This document shows positions 8,001-14,826 of a DNA stretch of 16,169 nucleotides, piece after piece. Below the pieces are notes generated by a model. That model made no database searches and was not told the origin of the DNA. It was given only the letters and a program-made list of their open reading frames with translations. How positions within the stretch are numbered: the first letter of the stretch is position 1; each line of letters begins with the position of its first letter. The DNA comes from an uncultured Bacteroidales bacterium. GTDB lineage: Bacteria > Bacteroidota > Bacteroidia > Bacteroidales > UBA932. Location of the stretch: assembly GCA_937898205.1 (NCBI GenBank), contig CALEJC010000033.1, forward strand, positions 1-16,169, given 5' to 3'. A program made the translations under genes and the position numbers.

Positions 8001-8394
8001 CTATGATATCCAGAACGGTCAGCTCGTGAGACTCCACACTCCAGAGGAGTTTGATGCTGTCAACAAAAATGCACAGTATCCACTTTGCTACAATGAGGAC
8101 GGTGTAGTTTCTACTCTTGGTATCGAGGATGGTTCTTACCTCCGTCTCAACACCATGACTCTCGGTTATACTCTTCCTACTAGCAGCGACTTCGCCAAGA
8201 AGTTGGGCATCAGCGCTCTCCGCGTCTATGGTACAGTTTATAACCTTCTCACTCTCACAAAATACTCAGGTCTTGATCCTGAGGTCAGCGTAAACGAGCG
8301 TCACAACAACGCGACATATCCAACTCCTGGTCTTGACTGGGGTGCATATCCTCGTGCTCGCTCATTTGTCCTTGGTGTAAATGTTTCATTCTAA
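5098..8394 (+). CDS. SusC/RagA-family TonB-dependent outer-membrane glycan importer
   Basis: A 1098-residue SusC-like transporter. It forms the outer-membrane barrel that, with its SusD lid, imports oligosaccharides using TonB energy. Order of parts: signal peptide (1-23, cleavage after AFA), a carboxypeptidase-regulatory-like beta-sandwich (about 25-100, VSGTVKDINGEPIVGASV), the family segment LDETVVIGYQTVKRRDLTGS (103-122), the plug domain (about 115-230, with RVRGGGS, PLILIDGV and IDILKDASSTAIYGARGANG), then the barrel ending in the aromatic terminal strand FVLGVNVSF. The length is typical. Met1 or Met2 (5101) could be the start. susD follows almost directly, and the perfect promoter upstream plus narrow codon use suggest strong expression. 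The glycan bound cannot be read from sequence; a pectic substrate is inferred from neighbours. Confidence 0.96.
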   Translation: MMNSHLKAAFAAVLLLIGGVAFAQQKVSGTVKDINGEPIVGASVLVEGTMNGTITALDGEWTLTVPTGSTIVASLIGYADEKMNVAQNQNVYNFVLKEDALFLDETVVIGYQTVKRRDLTGSVASVNAKQLASAPVSNIAQALQGKLAGVNIVSQDGRPDATINIRVRGGGSISQSNDPLILIDGVAGTLSDIPSDQVESIDILKDASSTAIYGARGANGVVLITTKGAKEGKVKVSYSGYAKLNTPTAYIEAMNPYDYVSYVWANADANGSQFVEPFEKLFGIGQYGDINRYKNVKAYDIQKKVYNNSFSHSHDLSVSGGNENTKVLFSVNYNDEQGMKVNSYNQRANVSLKVNQKISNNLNVGLDLRYTDVSIVSDESAGNNNGSLLSFAYRFRPIATEDLLGDTAAFREGAIEQYGKYPLWDRYDPYNRIMDYEPLRQRQTLTGTVSLDWNIIKGLRYHTDLTLRRSYNQNKIWGGAIHNNYIDDATGEKQFAGAATLSMGNSWRMRWTNTLGYEFNFGENHRFNVLVGQEMSNTGGDSMTIKADHFPSNFTKDNAFAMINQYDKEHSTETNPFYTGYNTPERILSYFGRVNYTLMDRYLFTATFRADGSSKFAPNHRWGYFPAGAFAWKVLEEDFMQDVDMDELKLRVSYGTVGNDGISSDLWSQTWSASSTNYTYNGTNYVSYTLASSMANPDLKWETTITRNVGVDFGLFDGKLSGTIDAYWNTTKDLLMRTTIPGITGFTSTYANVGQTSNKGLEISLNATLVETKDWGLQVGGNINFNRNNVDALAEGVTGIYGSGWFSAGNPGNDYGLYVDKPVGLVRGLKYIGMYTTDDFTYDPTTQVYTLKPGIPDVSPAVTGVVHGISTNVPSGQNAHPGMAKFEDVDGNMMVDDADYRIIGDMNAKFTGGFNINANYKNWDLGMYFNYSVGNQIYNVNRQASLMGYKETAVYQNHMAFLADAYKIYDIQNGQLVRLHTPEEFDAVNKNAQYPLCYNEDGVVSTLGIEDGSYLRLNTMTLGYTLPTSSDFAKKLGISALRVYGTVYNLLTLTKYSGLDPEVSVNERHNNATYPTPGLDWGAYPRARSFVLGVNVSF

Positions 8395-8406
8395 TTTATG
8401 GCAGGT

Positions 8407-10434
8407 ATGAAAAAGATTTTATATTCAATTATTGCTCTTGTAGCTTGCCTTTTCCTTACTCAGTGTAAGTCAGGCGACTATCTCGGTGTTTCTTCTCCTG
8501 CTCAGACTGATGATGCTTTTGTAACATCAACTCCTGCAGAGACATTCAAGACACTTGCATACTGCTATGGTACATACCGTGGTGTTGCCGGTGGTGGTAA
8601 CTATAACTGGAACGACCCTTGTACTGATGCAGAGTACTATCCGGAGTACAACTCAGGTAACGGACGTAACGGCTTCCTCCAGCCTACAGAAAACGGCGTG
8701 GATAAGATGAAGAGCCAGTTTAACAACCTCTATTCTATCCTTGCACGTTGTGCTCGTATCGCAAATATTATCGCAGATAAGGAAGAGTACAAGAGTGCTG
8801 TAGAGGCAAATAAGGTAAACGACTGGACTCAGCTTCATGGTGAGGCTATGACTCTTTGGGCATACTGCTACTATGAGCTCGTGCGTCACTATGGTGATGT
8901 CCCTTATGGAATCGAGAACTCAATCGTAGAGGAGTATACTCTCACTTCAAGATTTGATATCCTTGACAATATCATCGCTGTGCTCAAGGAAGTTGAGCCA
9001 CGCATGTATGACCTCGGTGAGGGTGGTATCACTGCCGAGAGAATGTCTCGTCCATTTGCTAACCACCTCATCGGTGAGGCTGCTCTCCTTTCTGGTGGCT
9101 ACCAGACTATCCGCAAGGATGTTGCCGGCCTTTATGGTGATGTTCAGTTTACAGCTAAGATTACCGGTGAGAAGGCTGATTATGTACGTCGTAATGACTG
9201 GCAGAGCTACTATAGAGAGGCTCAGACATACCTTCGCAGAGTTCTTAACGAGCGCAAGGGTTCACTCTCTTTTATTACTGTTGACGAGCGTGACTATGCA
9301 AACAACCCATTCCAGAGAGGTTTCCAGTATATGCACGATAAGGAGATTTCTCCAGAGTCTATCTATGAGGTAGGTAATATCGCTCCTAACCAGACTGAGC
9401 GTCCATACTCACAGGGTCGTCCATCAAATGGTGGTAACACCAATGCTGCCCCTTGTAAGGTGTTCTCAGGAATCCGTGTGATGCCTACATTCTACTACAC
9501 AGGTTATGAGGATGGTGACAAGAGATGGGATGCTTCTGCAGTTGTAACCGGTTCTGACGGTGCAGGTAACGAGGCAATGGTAACTCTCGTTTCAGGTTCT
9601 CGTCTTAATGGTGGTATCGCTATCAACAAGTGGGATATCAGCAAGATGAAGGTTCCTTATGTTACTAAGGCTCGTAATTCAGGTCTTAACTACGTGATGC
9701 GTAGAATGTCCAACACTATGCTTCTTCTCGCTGAGGCTTCTGCACAGCTTGGTGATGACGCTGAGGCTCTCAGCATCCTCAACCAGCTCCGCGCAAGAGC
9801 ATTTGGTGATGACACTCATAAGCTTTCAGGACTCACAGGTGACGCTCTCATCGAGGCAGTAAATGCTGAGGTTAAGAGAGAGCTTCTTGGTGAGGGTGAT
9901 ATCAGATGGAACGAGATCCGCAATGGTACATTCTCAGCAAAGGCTAAGCAGGTACGCGCTGACATCAAGGCTCTTATCGCTGGTCTTGAGGCTGACGGTT
10001 ACTATGAGTTCCCTAACGGCAGAGTTATGTCTCAGTATATCTGGACTAAGCTTGTGAAGCTCGACCAGCCATTGACTTATGACAGAGACGAGTCACATCC
10101 TGCACTTACTCCTGGTTGGAGAGGTGTCTATGACTACTCAACCACTTCATCTGCAGGTGCAGTGAAGGGCACAGACCACAACCTTGCAATCAAGGGTCTC
10201 TTTGAGTACATCGATCCAGACGGAGCAGAGGCTAAGGCTCTTGAGGCTGACGGTTATGTCAAGACTGATTGGGGTTCAGGTATGGTTAAGGATAAGGATC
10301 AGCTTTGGGACTACAATATCCTTTCAGGTATTGAGAAGTCAGAAGTTCCTCTTTATCATCACCCAATTCCACTCGAGACTATCCAGCAGTCAAAGGGTAA
10401 TGTAACCAACGGTTACGGTCTCCCTAACGCATAG
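8407..10434 (+). CDS. SusD/RagB-family surface glycan-binding lipoprotein
   Basis: A 675-residue SusD-like lipoprotein, the lid of the SusCD importer. The N-terminus MKKILYSIIALVACLFLTQC is a lipoprotein signal with Cys20 as the acylated residue, followed by KSGDYLG. The helical SusD core is visible in LHGEAMTLWAYCYYELVRHYGDVPY, the MRRMSNTMLLLAEASAQLGD helix, LNQLRARAFG, and the C-terminal ELLGEGDIRWNEIRNGTF block typical of the family. At 675 residues it is longer than most SusD proteins, which run roughly 500-600. I chose the ATG at 8407 because it gives a normal lipoprotein signal; the in-frame ATG at 8398 adds only MAG. The gene begins within 15 bp of the susC stop, so the two are co-transcribed, and a terminator follows. 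Confidence 0.94.
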   Translation: MKKILYSIIALVACLFLTQCKSGDYLGVSSPAQTDDAFVTSTPAETFKTLAYCYGTYRGVAGGGNYNWNDPCTDAEYYPEYNSGNGRNGFLQPTENGVDKMKSQFNNLYSILARCARIANIIADKEEYKSAVEANKVNDWTQLHGEAMTLWAYCYYELVRHYGDVPYGIENSIVEEYTLTSRFDILDNIIAVLKEVEPRMYDLGEGGITAERMSRPFANHLIGEAALLSGGYQTIRKDVAGLYGDVQFTAKITGEKADYVRRNDWQSYYREAQTYLRRVLNERKGSLSFITVDERDYANNPFQRGFQYMHDKEISPESIYEVGNIAPNQTERPYSQGRPSNGGNTNAAPCKVFSGIRVMPTFYYTGYEDGDKRWDASAVVTGSDGAGNEAMVTLVSGSRLNGGIAINKWDISKMKVPYVTKARNSGLNYVMRRMSNTMLLLAEASAQLGDDAEALSILNQLRARAFGDDTHKLSGLTGDALIEAVNAEVKRELLGEGDIRWNEIRNGTFSAKAKQVRADIKALIAGLEADGYYEFPNGRVMSQYIWTKLVKLDQPLTYDRDESHPALTPGWRGVYDYSTTSSAGAVKGTDHNLAIKGLFEYIDPDGAEAKALEADGYVKTDWGSGMVKDKDQLWDYNILSGIEKSEVPLYHHPIPLETIQQSKGNVTNGYGLPNA

Positions 10435-10449
10435 TCATCAAGTTGATAG

Positions 10450-10488
10450 AAAAAGGGTCGGTACTGTAGAAAGTACCGGCCCTTTTTT
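10450..10488 (+). terminator. Intrinsic terminator after susD
   Basis: A stem formed by GGGTCGGTACT (10455-10465) and AGTACCGGCCC (10472-10482), with one G-T wobble, closes a 6-nt loop. It is flanked by an A-run and followed by six T residues (10483-10488). This is a strong rho-independent terminator 15 bp after the susD stop. It would separate susCD transcript levels from the enzymes downstream. Confidence 0.93.
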
Positions 10489-10489
10489 G

Positions 10490-10497
10490 TATATTTG
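10490..10497 (+). promoter_or_regulatory. -7 promoter element for the GH43 gene
   Basis: TATATTTG is an exact TAnnTTTG match, 23 bp before the GH43 ATG and one base after the T-run of the susD terminator. The -33 position (10467-10470) falls in the hairpin loop and reads TAGA, not TTTG. Either this is a weak or activator-dependent promoter, or the genes depend on read-through. Confidence 0.45.
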
Positions 10498-10520
10498 GGA
10501 GAATAATAACCATTACCTGT

Positions 10521-12011
10521 ATGAAAAGAATTCTTCTATTCATCAGCACCATCTTGCTGCTGGCATCGTGTGGCGCTGATCCTGCTCCGCATGGTACTTT
10601 TACCAATCCGATTCTTGGCGGAGACTATCCTGACCCTTCGATTGTCAGAGACGGCGAGGACTATTACATGACCCACTCTTCTTTTGACTATAATCCGGGC
10701 CTCATCGTGTGGCACTCGACTGATCTCGTAAACTGGGAGCCTATCAGCTATGCCCTTCAGACCTATCTGGGAAGCGTGTGGGCGCCTGATATCTCAAAGC
10801 AGGGAGATAAGTTCTGCATCTATTTTACCGTGCACAATGTCGGTAACTTCGTGGTGACTGCCGACTCGCCATATGGACCTTGGAGTGAGCCGTATGACCT
10901 TCATGTCGGTCACATCGACCCATGTATCGCAGTGGGCGATGACGGCACAAAATGGCTTTTCCTCAGTGGAGGCCGTCGCATCCAGCTCACAGAGGATGGT
11001 CTGGACACTGTGCCCGGCACGCTTGAAAAAGTCTACGACGGATGGCCTATCCCTGAAGGATGGATTACCGAAGGTCTTGCTCTGGAAGGCCCTAAGATCA
11101 AGAAGATAGGTGACTGGTGGTATTATATCGCAGCCGAGGGCGGCACAGCCGGTCCTCCGACAAGCCATCTTGTCGCCATCGCAAGAAGCAAGTCCGTGGA
11201 TGGCCCTTGGGAGAATTCTCCATACAACCCGCTTGTACACACCTACCACAATACGGACCGTTGGTGGTCAAGAGGTCACGGCTCTCTTGTCGACACTCCT
11301 GACGGACGCTGGTACATTGTATATCATGCCTACGAAAACGGATACTATAACCTTGGCCGTCAGACTCTTCTTGAGCCTGTGATCCTCAATGAGGAAGGTT
11401 GGTTTGAGTCTCTTGGCGAGAACATCGTGGAGGATCCGCTTCCTGCACCGCTTCCGCTCAAGCCTTATGACAGAAAAGCCCGTTTAGGAGAGTTCCGCGT
11501 GGGTCTTGACTGGAAATACTATAAAGACTTCGATCCTGCCCGCGCAAATATTGCAGACGGAGTGCTCACACTCAAGGCTCAAGGCGACAGCCCTGCCAAT
11601 TCCGCACCGTTTATGTTTGTTGCCGGCGATCAGGCCTACGAATTTGAAGTTGAGATCGAGCGCGATCCTACCGCTACCGCGGGTCTTGTGCTCTACTACA
11701 ACAGCCAGTATTATGTGGGCGAAGGTTTTGATTCGCGAGGTACGATGCGTTTCAGAAGAGATAAGGGCGGTGTGCGCAAGCGCATTCCGGATGTGACCCA
11801 TTGCTGGCTTCGCCTGCGCAACGATCATCAAGTGGTTTCTGCCTACTACAGCCTCGATGGCGTCAACTGGAAGCAGGACGACTGGGGCATCGAGATCTCA
11901 GGCTACAATCACAACACCTTCCATGAGTTCCAGAGCATGCTCCCTGGTCTTGTGGCCATCGGTGAGGGTGAAGTTAAGTTCAGTAATTTCAAGTATAGAA
12001 AACTCGATTAA
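10521..12011 (+). CDS. Glycoside hydrolase family 43 lipoprotein
   Basis: A 496-residue enzyme with a lipoprotein signal (LLLASC, Cys17), so probably anchored in the outer membrane or periplasm. The GH43 five-bladed propeller spans about residues 25-310. The three catalytic acids are visible: general base Asp38 in YPDPS, the pKa-modulating Asp133 in HIDPC, and general acid Glu189 in LEGP. The family His254 is present in SRGHGS. Residues about 320-496 form a C-terminal beta-sandwich of the GH43-C2/DUF1349 type (FMFVAGDQAYEFEVEIE, LVLYYNSQYYVG, LRLRNDHQVVSAYYS). GH43 enzymes remove arabinose, xylose or galactose units; the subfamily and thus specificity cannot be settled here. Eight bases separate its stop from the next ATG, so the two genes form one unit. 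Confidence 0.92.
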   Translation: MKRILLFISTILLLASCGADPAPHGTFTNPILGGDYPDPSIVRDGEDYYMTHSSFDYNPGLIVWHSTDLVNWEPISYALQTYLGSVWAPDISKQGDKFCIYFTVHNVGNFVVTADSPYGPWSEPYDLHVGHIDPCIAVGDDGTKWLFLSGGRRIQLTEDGLDTVPGTLEKVYDGWPIPEGWITEGLALEGPKIKKIGDWWYYIAAEGGTAGPPTSHLVAIARSKSVDGPWENSPYNPLVHTYHNTDRWWSRGHGSLVDTPDGRWYIVYHAYENGYYNLGRQTLLEPVILNEEGWFESLGENIVEDPLPAPLPLKPYDRKARLGEFRVGLDWKYYKDFDPARANIADGVLTLKAQGDSPANSAPFMFVAGDQAYEFEVEIERDPTATAGLVLYYNSQYYVGEGFDSRGTMRFRRDKGGVRKRIPDVTHCWLRLRNDHQVVSAYYSLDGVNWKQDDWGIEISGYNHNTFHEFQSMLPGLVAIGEGEVKFSNFKYRKLD

Positions 12012-12019
12012 ATATTATC

Positions 12020-14512
12020 ATGATGAAAAAGTTTGCATTGACCTTTGCTCTGGTATTTTGTGCTCTCTCTGTCTGGTCTCAGACTATAGATTATAGAGGA
12101 GAGAAAGTGCAGTTAGGGCCTAAGTCCTTCTATGTAGATGGAAGCCTCAGTGATGCAGAAGCTGCAAAATCTCCTTACATATTCAATGATTTCAATGAGG
12201 CTATGGCAGCTCTTACCGATGGCTCTGCAAGTCAACCGATGAGAGTATATATAGCTCCTTGGGTATACTGGGTAGATGATCCGGACGATCCGCAGATCCG
12301 CAGAAACCCCAACGGTGGCTCACCTATAGGTCTCACAGTGCGTTGCAATGCCCTTCAGCTCTTGGGTATGACCACAGATCCAAAGGATGTGGTGCTGGCT
12401 AGCGCAAGAGGACAGAGCCAGGGATCCTATGGCAACTTTACAATGTTTGATTTCTATGGTGATGATCTTGTGGTCAAAGATCTCACTATGGGCAACTATT
12501 GCAATATTGATCTTGTTTATCCTCGTAATCCTGAGTTTAACCGCCCTAAGCGCAATTCTGCAATCACTCAGGCGCAGCTTGCGTTTGCTCACGGCGACAG
12601 GGCCTATGCTGAGAATGTGCGTTTTGAAGCACGTCTCAATCTTTCGCCTCTCACAGGCGCAAGACGTCTGCTCTTTGTAAATTGTCACATGGAGTGCACT
12701 GACGATGCTCTTGCACGCAATGGCGTCTATCTTGGTTGCGACATTGACTTCTGGGGCAGACAGCCATTTGGCAGCGTGGATACCTACGGCACCGTCTTTA
12801 TGGATTGCGAGTTTAATATCTGCCACTCTGAGCCTGTGCAGGCTATCAGCAAAGGGGTGGGCAGACATTCGCTCATAGATTGTGACTATACAGCAGGACG
12901 TCCTGTCTATCTTGCATGGACATTCCGTCCTGAGGAGTGGCTCAGATGTTATCAGTACAACCTTACAATCGATGGTCAGCCGGCATTTGTGGGTGCAGCC
13001 AAGCCATATAACACCATCCTTCTCGACCAGTCTGCGCAGTTGGGCGCATATCGCCTGGTTAAGGATGACGGCACAATCCTTTATAATACCTATAACCTCT
13101 TGAGAGGTGAAGATGATTGGGATCCTCAGGGCATCAAGTCTCAGGTAGAAGCACTCAGCAGAAGAGATGGTGTGGATTATACCAATATCGCTACATGCTT
13201 GAATCTTGATCAGAGATTTGCTTCACTTCAGACAGGTGCCGAGACTGTTACAGTTAAGGCCGAGGTGATGAGACATTCCGGATATAAGCTTGATAATCAG
13301 AAGATTTCATGGAAAGTCCAGCCGGGTTATGAAAAATATGTAGAGCTCTCAACAACAGAAGGCTATGAGGTGACAGTCAAGGCCACAAACTCTGAAGACC
13401 AGACTCGCACCTTTGCTCTTATCGCTCAATCGGAAGACGGACTTGAGTCTGCAGTACAGTTGACTGTGGTTCCGGATTATGTTGAAGCTCCTGCTTTTGT
13501 GAGTGAACCTAAGATCACTATTGCCGGTGGCAAGGCTCAGGTCAGCTATGAGCTCGACCTCAAGGGTAGAGAAGACGAGTCAGTTGTTACCTGGTATCGA
13601 TGCACTTCTGCCAAGGGTGATGGTGTAATCCCTGTACTTGTCGCAAATGACAACAAACCTCGCACGAGCTACACATTGACTCGCGCTGATGTGGGATACT
13701 ATATCATGGTAGGTGTGTCTCCAAAGCATCTGCGCTGCAATCTGGGAGAAGAAAAGAGAGTGGTATCTAAGTCAAAGATCAAAGCTTCAGCCGTTACAGA
13801 CACCAATATCCTTGCTACAGATTTTTCTGACTTTGCGTGTGCCAACCAGCCGCTCATCAAACCGGGATTCTGGACAGTGGACGCATATAAACCTGCTGAT
13901 ACTCACGAATACATCTGGGAAGTCAATATGGATAACCCATGCTGGACCTATGGCACAGGCATCAATGGCGCTTCTCACGGCTATGGTATCCAGCAGCTGC
14001 AGCAGGGAGCGCGTCTCCGCTATACTCCTGTAAAAGGAAAGTATGGTGATATGATCGTATCATGGAAGGTCAGCCCTGCCAAAGATGGTGGACAGGGATT
14101 TGCGAGTGCAAAACAGCAATACCTTGATTTCTTCATCAAGTTTGATACTCAGAACCTGACCGGCTATGCTTTGAGAGTGATCCGCACAACCAAGTATGCC
14201 AATGCAGTGGACGTGCTTCTTGTAAAGTATGATAAAGGCATTGTAGAGCCGATTTCAGAAAGCGTCACTGTGGACTGCTTCCTCACAGATTGTACTGTCG
14301 TTGTGATGATGACAGGACGCAAGCTCAGTGCAGAAGTTGCAGGTCCGGGCCGCATTGTTGAGCTTGCCGAAGATCCAAATGTAAAGCATTCGGCATCTTT
14401 GACTGCAAGCGTAGAGCCTAACGAATTTGGTGGAATCGGTCTTCAGCACACCAGCACAGTGGACACAGAGAGCCGCATCCTCATACATTCGGTAGAGGCA
14501 GCTTGGGAATAA
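12020..14512 (+). CDS. Secreted beta-helix protein, divergent pectin-methylesterase-like (CE8-related), with C-terminal beta domains
   Basis: An 830-residue exported protein (signal peptide 1-20, cleavage near VWSQ). Residues about 35-330 read like a pectin methylesterase beta-helix: a VYIAPWVYW segment, LQLLGMTTDPKDVVL, FYGDDLVVKDLTMGN, then QAQLAFAHGDRA (184-195), CHMECTDDALA (222-232) and GRP (293-295). These line up by eye with the esterase motifs QAVAL, GTVDFIFG and LGRP. The Asp of TDDA matches the nucleophile, but the QDTL motif with the acid/base Asp appears as LNLS (207-209). Residues about 400-600 look like Ig-like repeats and about 600-830 like a jelly-roll domain. It sits 8 bp after the GH43 gene. 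The fold is fairly likely; activity is uncertain. It could be a divergent esterase, a lyase-like enzyme or a glycan-binding protein. Confidence 0.65.
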   Translation: MMKKFALTFALVFCALSVWSQTIDYRGEKVQLGPKSFYVDGSLSDAEAAKSPYIFNDFNEAMAALTDGSASQPMRVYIAPWVYWVDDPDDPQIRRNPNGGSPIGLTVRCNALQLLGMTTDPKDVVLASARGQSQGSYGNFTMFDFYGDDLVVKDLTMGNYCNIDLVYPRNPEFNRPKRNSAITQAQLAFAHGDRAYAENVRFEARLNLSPLTGARRLLFVNCHMECTDDALARNGVYLGCDIDFWGRQPFGSVDTYGTVFMDCEFNICHSEPVQAISKGVGRHSLIDCDYTAGRPVYLAWTFRPEEWLRCYQYNLTIDGQPAFVGAAKPYNTILLDQSAQLGAYRLVKDDGTILYNTYNLLRGEDDWDPQGIKSQVEALSRRDGVDYTNIATCLNLDQRFASLQTGAETVTVKAEVMRHSGYKLDNQKISWKVQPGYEKYVELSTTEGYEVTVKATNSEDQTRTFALIAQSEDGLESAVQLTVVPDYVEAPAFVSEPKITIAGGKAQVSYELDLKGREDESVVTWYRCTSAKGDGVIPVLVANDNKPRTSYTLTRADVGYYIMVGVSPKHLRCNLGEEKRVVSKSKIKASAVTDTNILATDFSDFACANQPLIKPGFWTVDAYKPADTHEYIWEVNMDNPCWTYGTGINGASHGYGIQQLQQGARLRYTPVKGKYGDMIVSWKVSPAKDGGQGFASAKQQYLDFFIKFDTQNLTGYALRVIRTTKYANAVDVLLVKYDKGIVEPISESVTVDCFLTDCTVVVMMTGRKLSAEVAGPGRIVELAEDPNVKHSASLTASVEPNEFGGIGLQHTSTVDTESRILIHSVEAAWE

Positions 14513-14538
14513 GATTATTCTTGAAATATATAAAAAGT

Positions 14539-14568
14539 AAAGAGTGGCATCCTGGTGTGCCACTCTTT
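14539..14568 (+). terminator. Hairpin terminator of the GH43/beta-helix operon
   Basis: A perfect 11-bp stem (AAAGAGTGGCA at 14539-14549, TGCCACTCTTT at 14558-14568) with an 8-nt loop lies 26 bp after the stop codon. The T-run is only three bases and is then interrupted by GTGTG, so termination may be less complete than at the other two terminators. Confidence 0.75.
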
Positions 14569-14738
14569 GTGTGAATACAAGATTATTAACCGCTAAGACC
14601 CAGGAATTAATATGGATACTATTCAAAGGAAACGACATTACTCCAAAACCAATTACCACGATGACAAGGAGTATTGCCTATAATAATTTAGGTTAGATAT
14701 TGTGAATAGCTCCAGTGACAAAGGTAAGGAAGTGCACA

Positions 14739-14757
14739 TTGTTTGCGTTGTAAACAA
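14739..14757. promoter_or_regulatory. Imperfect palindrome upstream of the sensor gene
   Basis: TTGTTT (14739-14744) and AAACAA (14752-14757) are inverted repeats around a 7-bp centre whose C/G pair extends the symmetry with one mismatch. It ends 43 bp before the -7 element of the sensor gene, a plausible place for a dimeric regulator to bind. It could equally be chance in AT-rich DNA. Confidence 0.25.
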
Positions 14758-14800
14758 ATCTAAAAAGGGTGGAAAATAGTCCAAATTTGAAAAAATAGTG

Positions 14801-14808
14801 TAATTTTG
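14801..14808 (+). promoter_or_regulatory. -7 promoter element for the sensor gene
   Basis: TAATTTTG matches the Bacteroidota TAnnTTTG consensus and ends 18 nt before the ATG at 14827, implying a leader of about 12 nt. A TTTG at 14786-14789 is only 11 bp upstream instead of about 19, so the -33 element is poor, as is common for weakly expressed regulators. Confidence 0.5.
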
Positions 14809-14826
14809 TCTTTCCAACCTAAGATT

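Larger units (their letters stand above)
14513..14826. other. 314-bp noncoding region before the sensor gene
   Basis: This gap holds the hairpin that ends the enzyme operon (14539-14568), an imperfect palindrome (14739-14757), a -7 promoter element (14801-14808) and copies of a 14-bp repeat. A 23-codon ORF at 14612-14683 has an AGGA six bases before its ATG, but there is too little to support calling it a gene. I see no tRNA-like or other recognisable RNA structure. Confidence 0.7.

Noticed and set aside
8398..8406. Upstream ATG for susD adding MAG
   Set aside because: Not excluded, but MKKIL is the normal lipoprotein-signal start; the difference has no functional effect.
12320..12868. 182-codon minus-strand ORF opposite the beta-helix gene
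   Set aside because: It is antisense to conserved beta-helix coding sequence, with no promoter, signal or family motif, so it is best explained as a frame shadow.
14612..14683. 23-codon ORF (MDTIQRKRHYSKTNYHDDKEYCL) with an AGGA six bases upstream
   Set aside because: It is too short to judge, no promoter lies before it, it sits just after a terminator, and Bacteroidota rarely rely on Shine-Dalgarno sites. Conservation in relatives would be needed.
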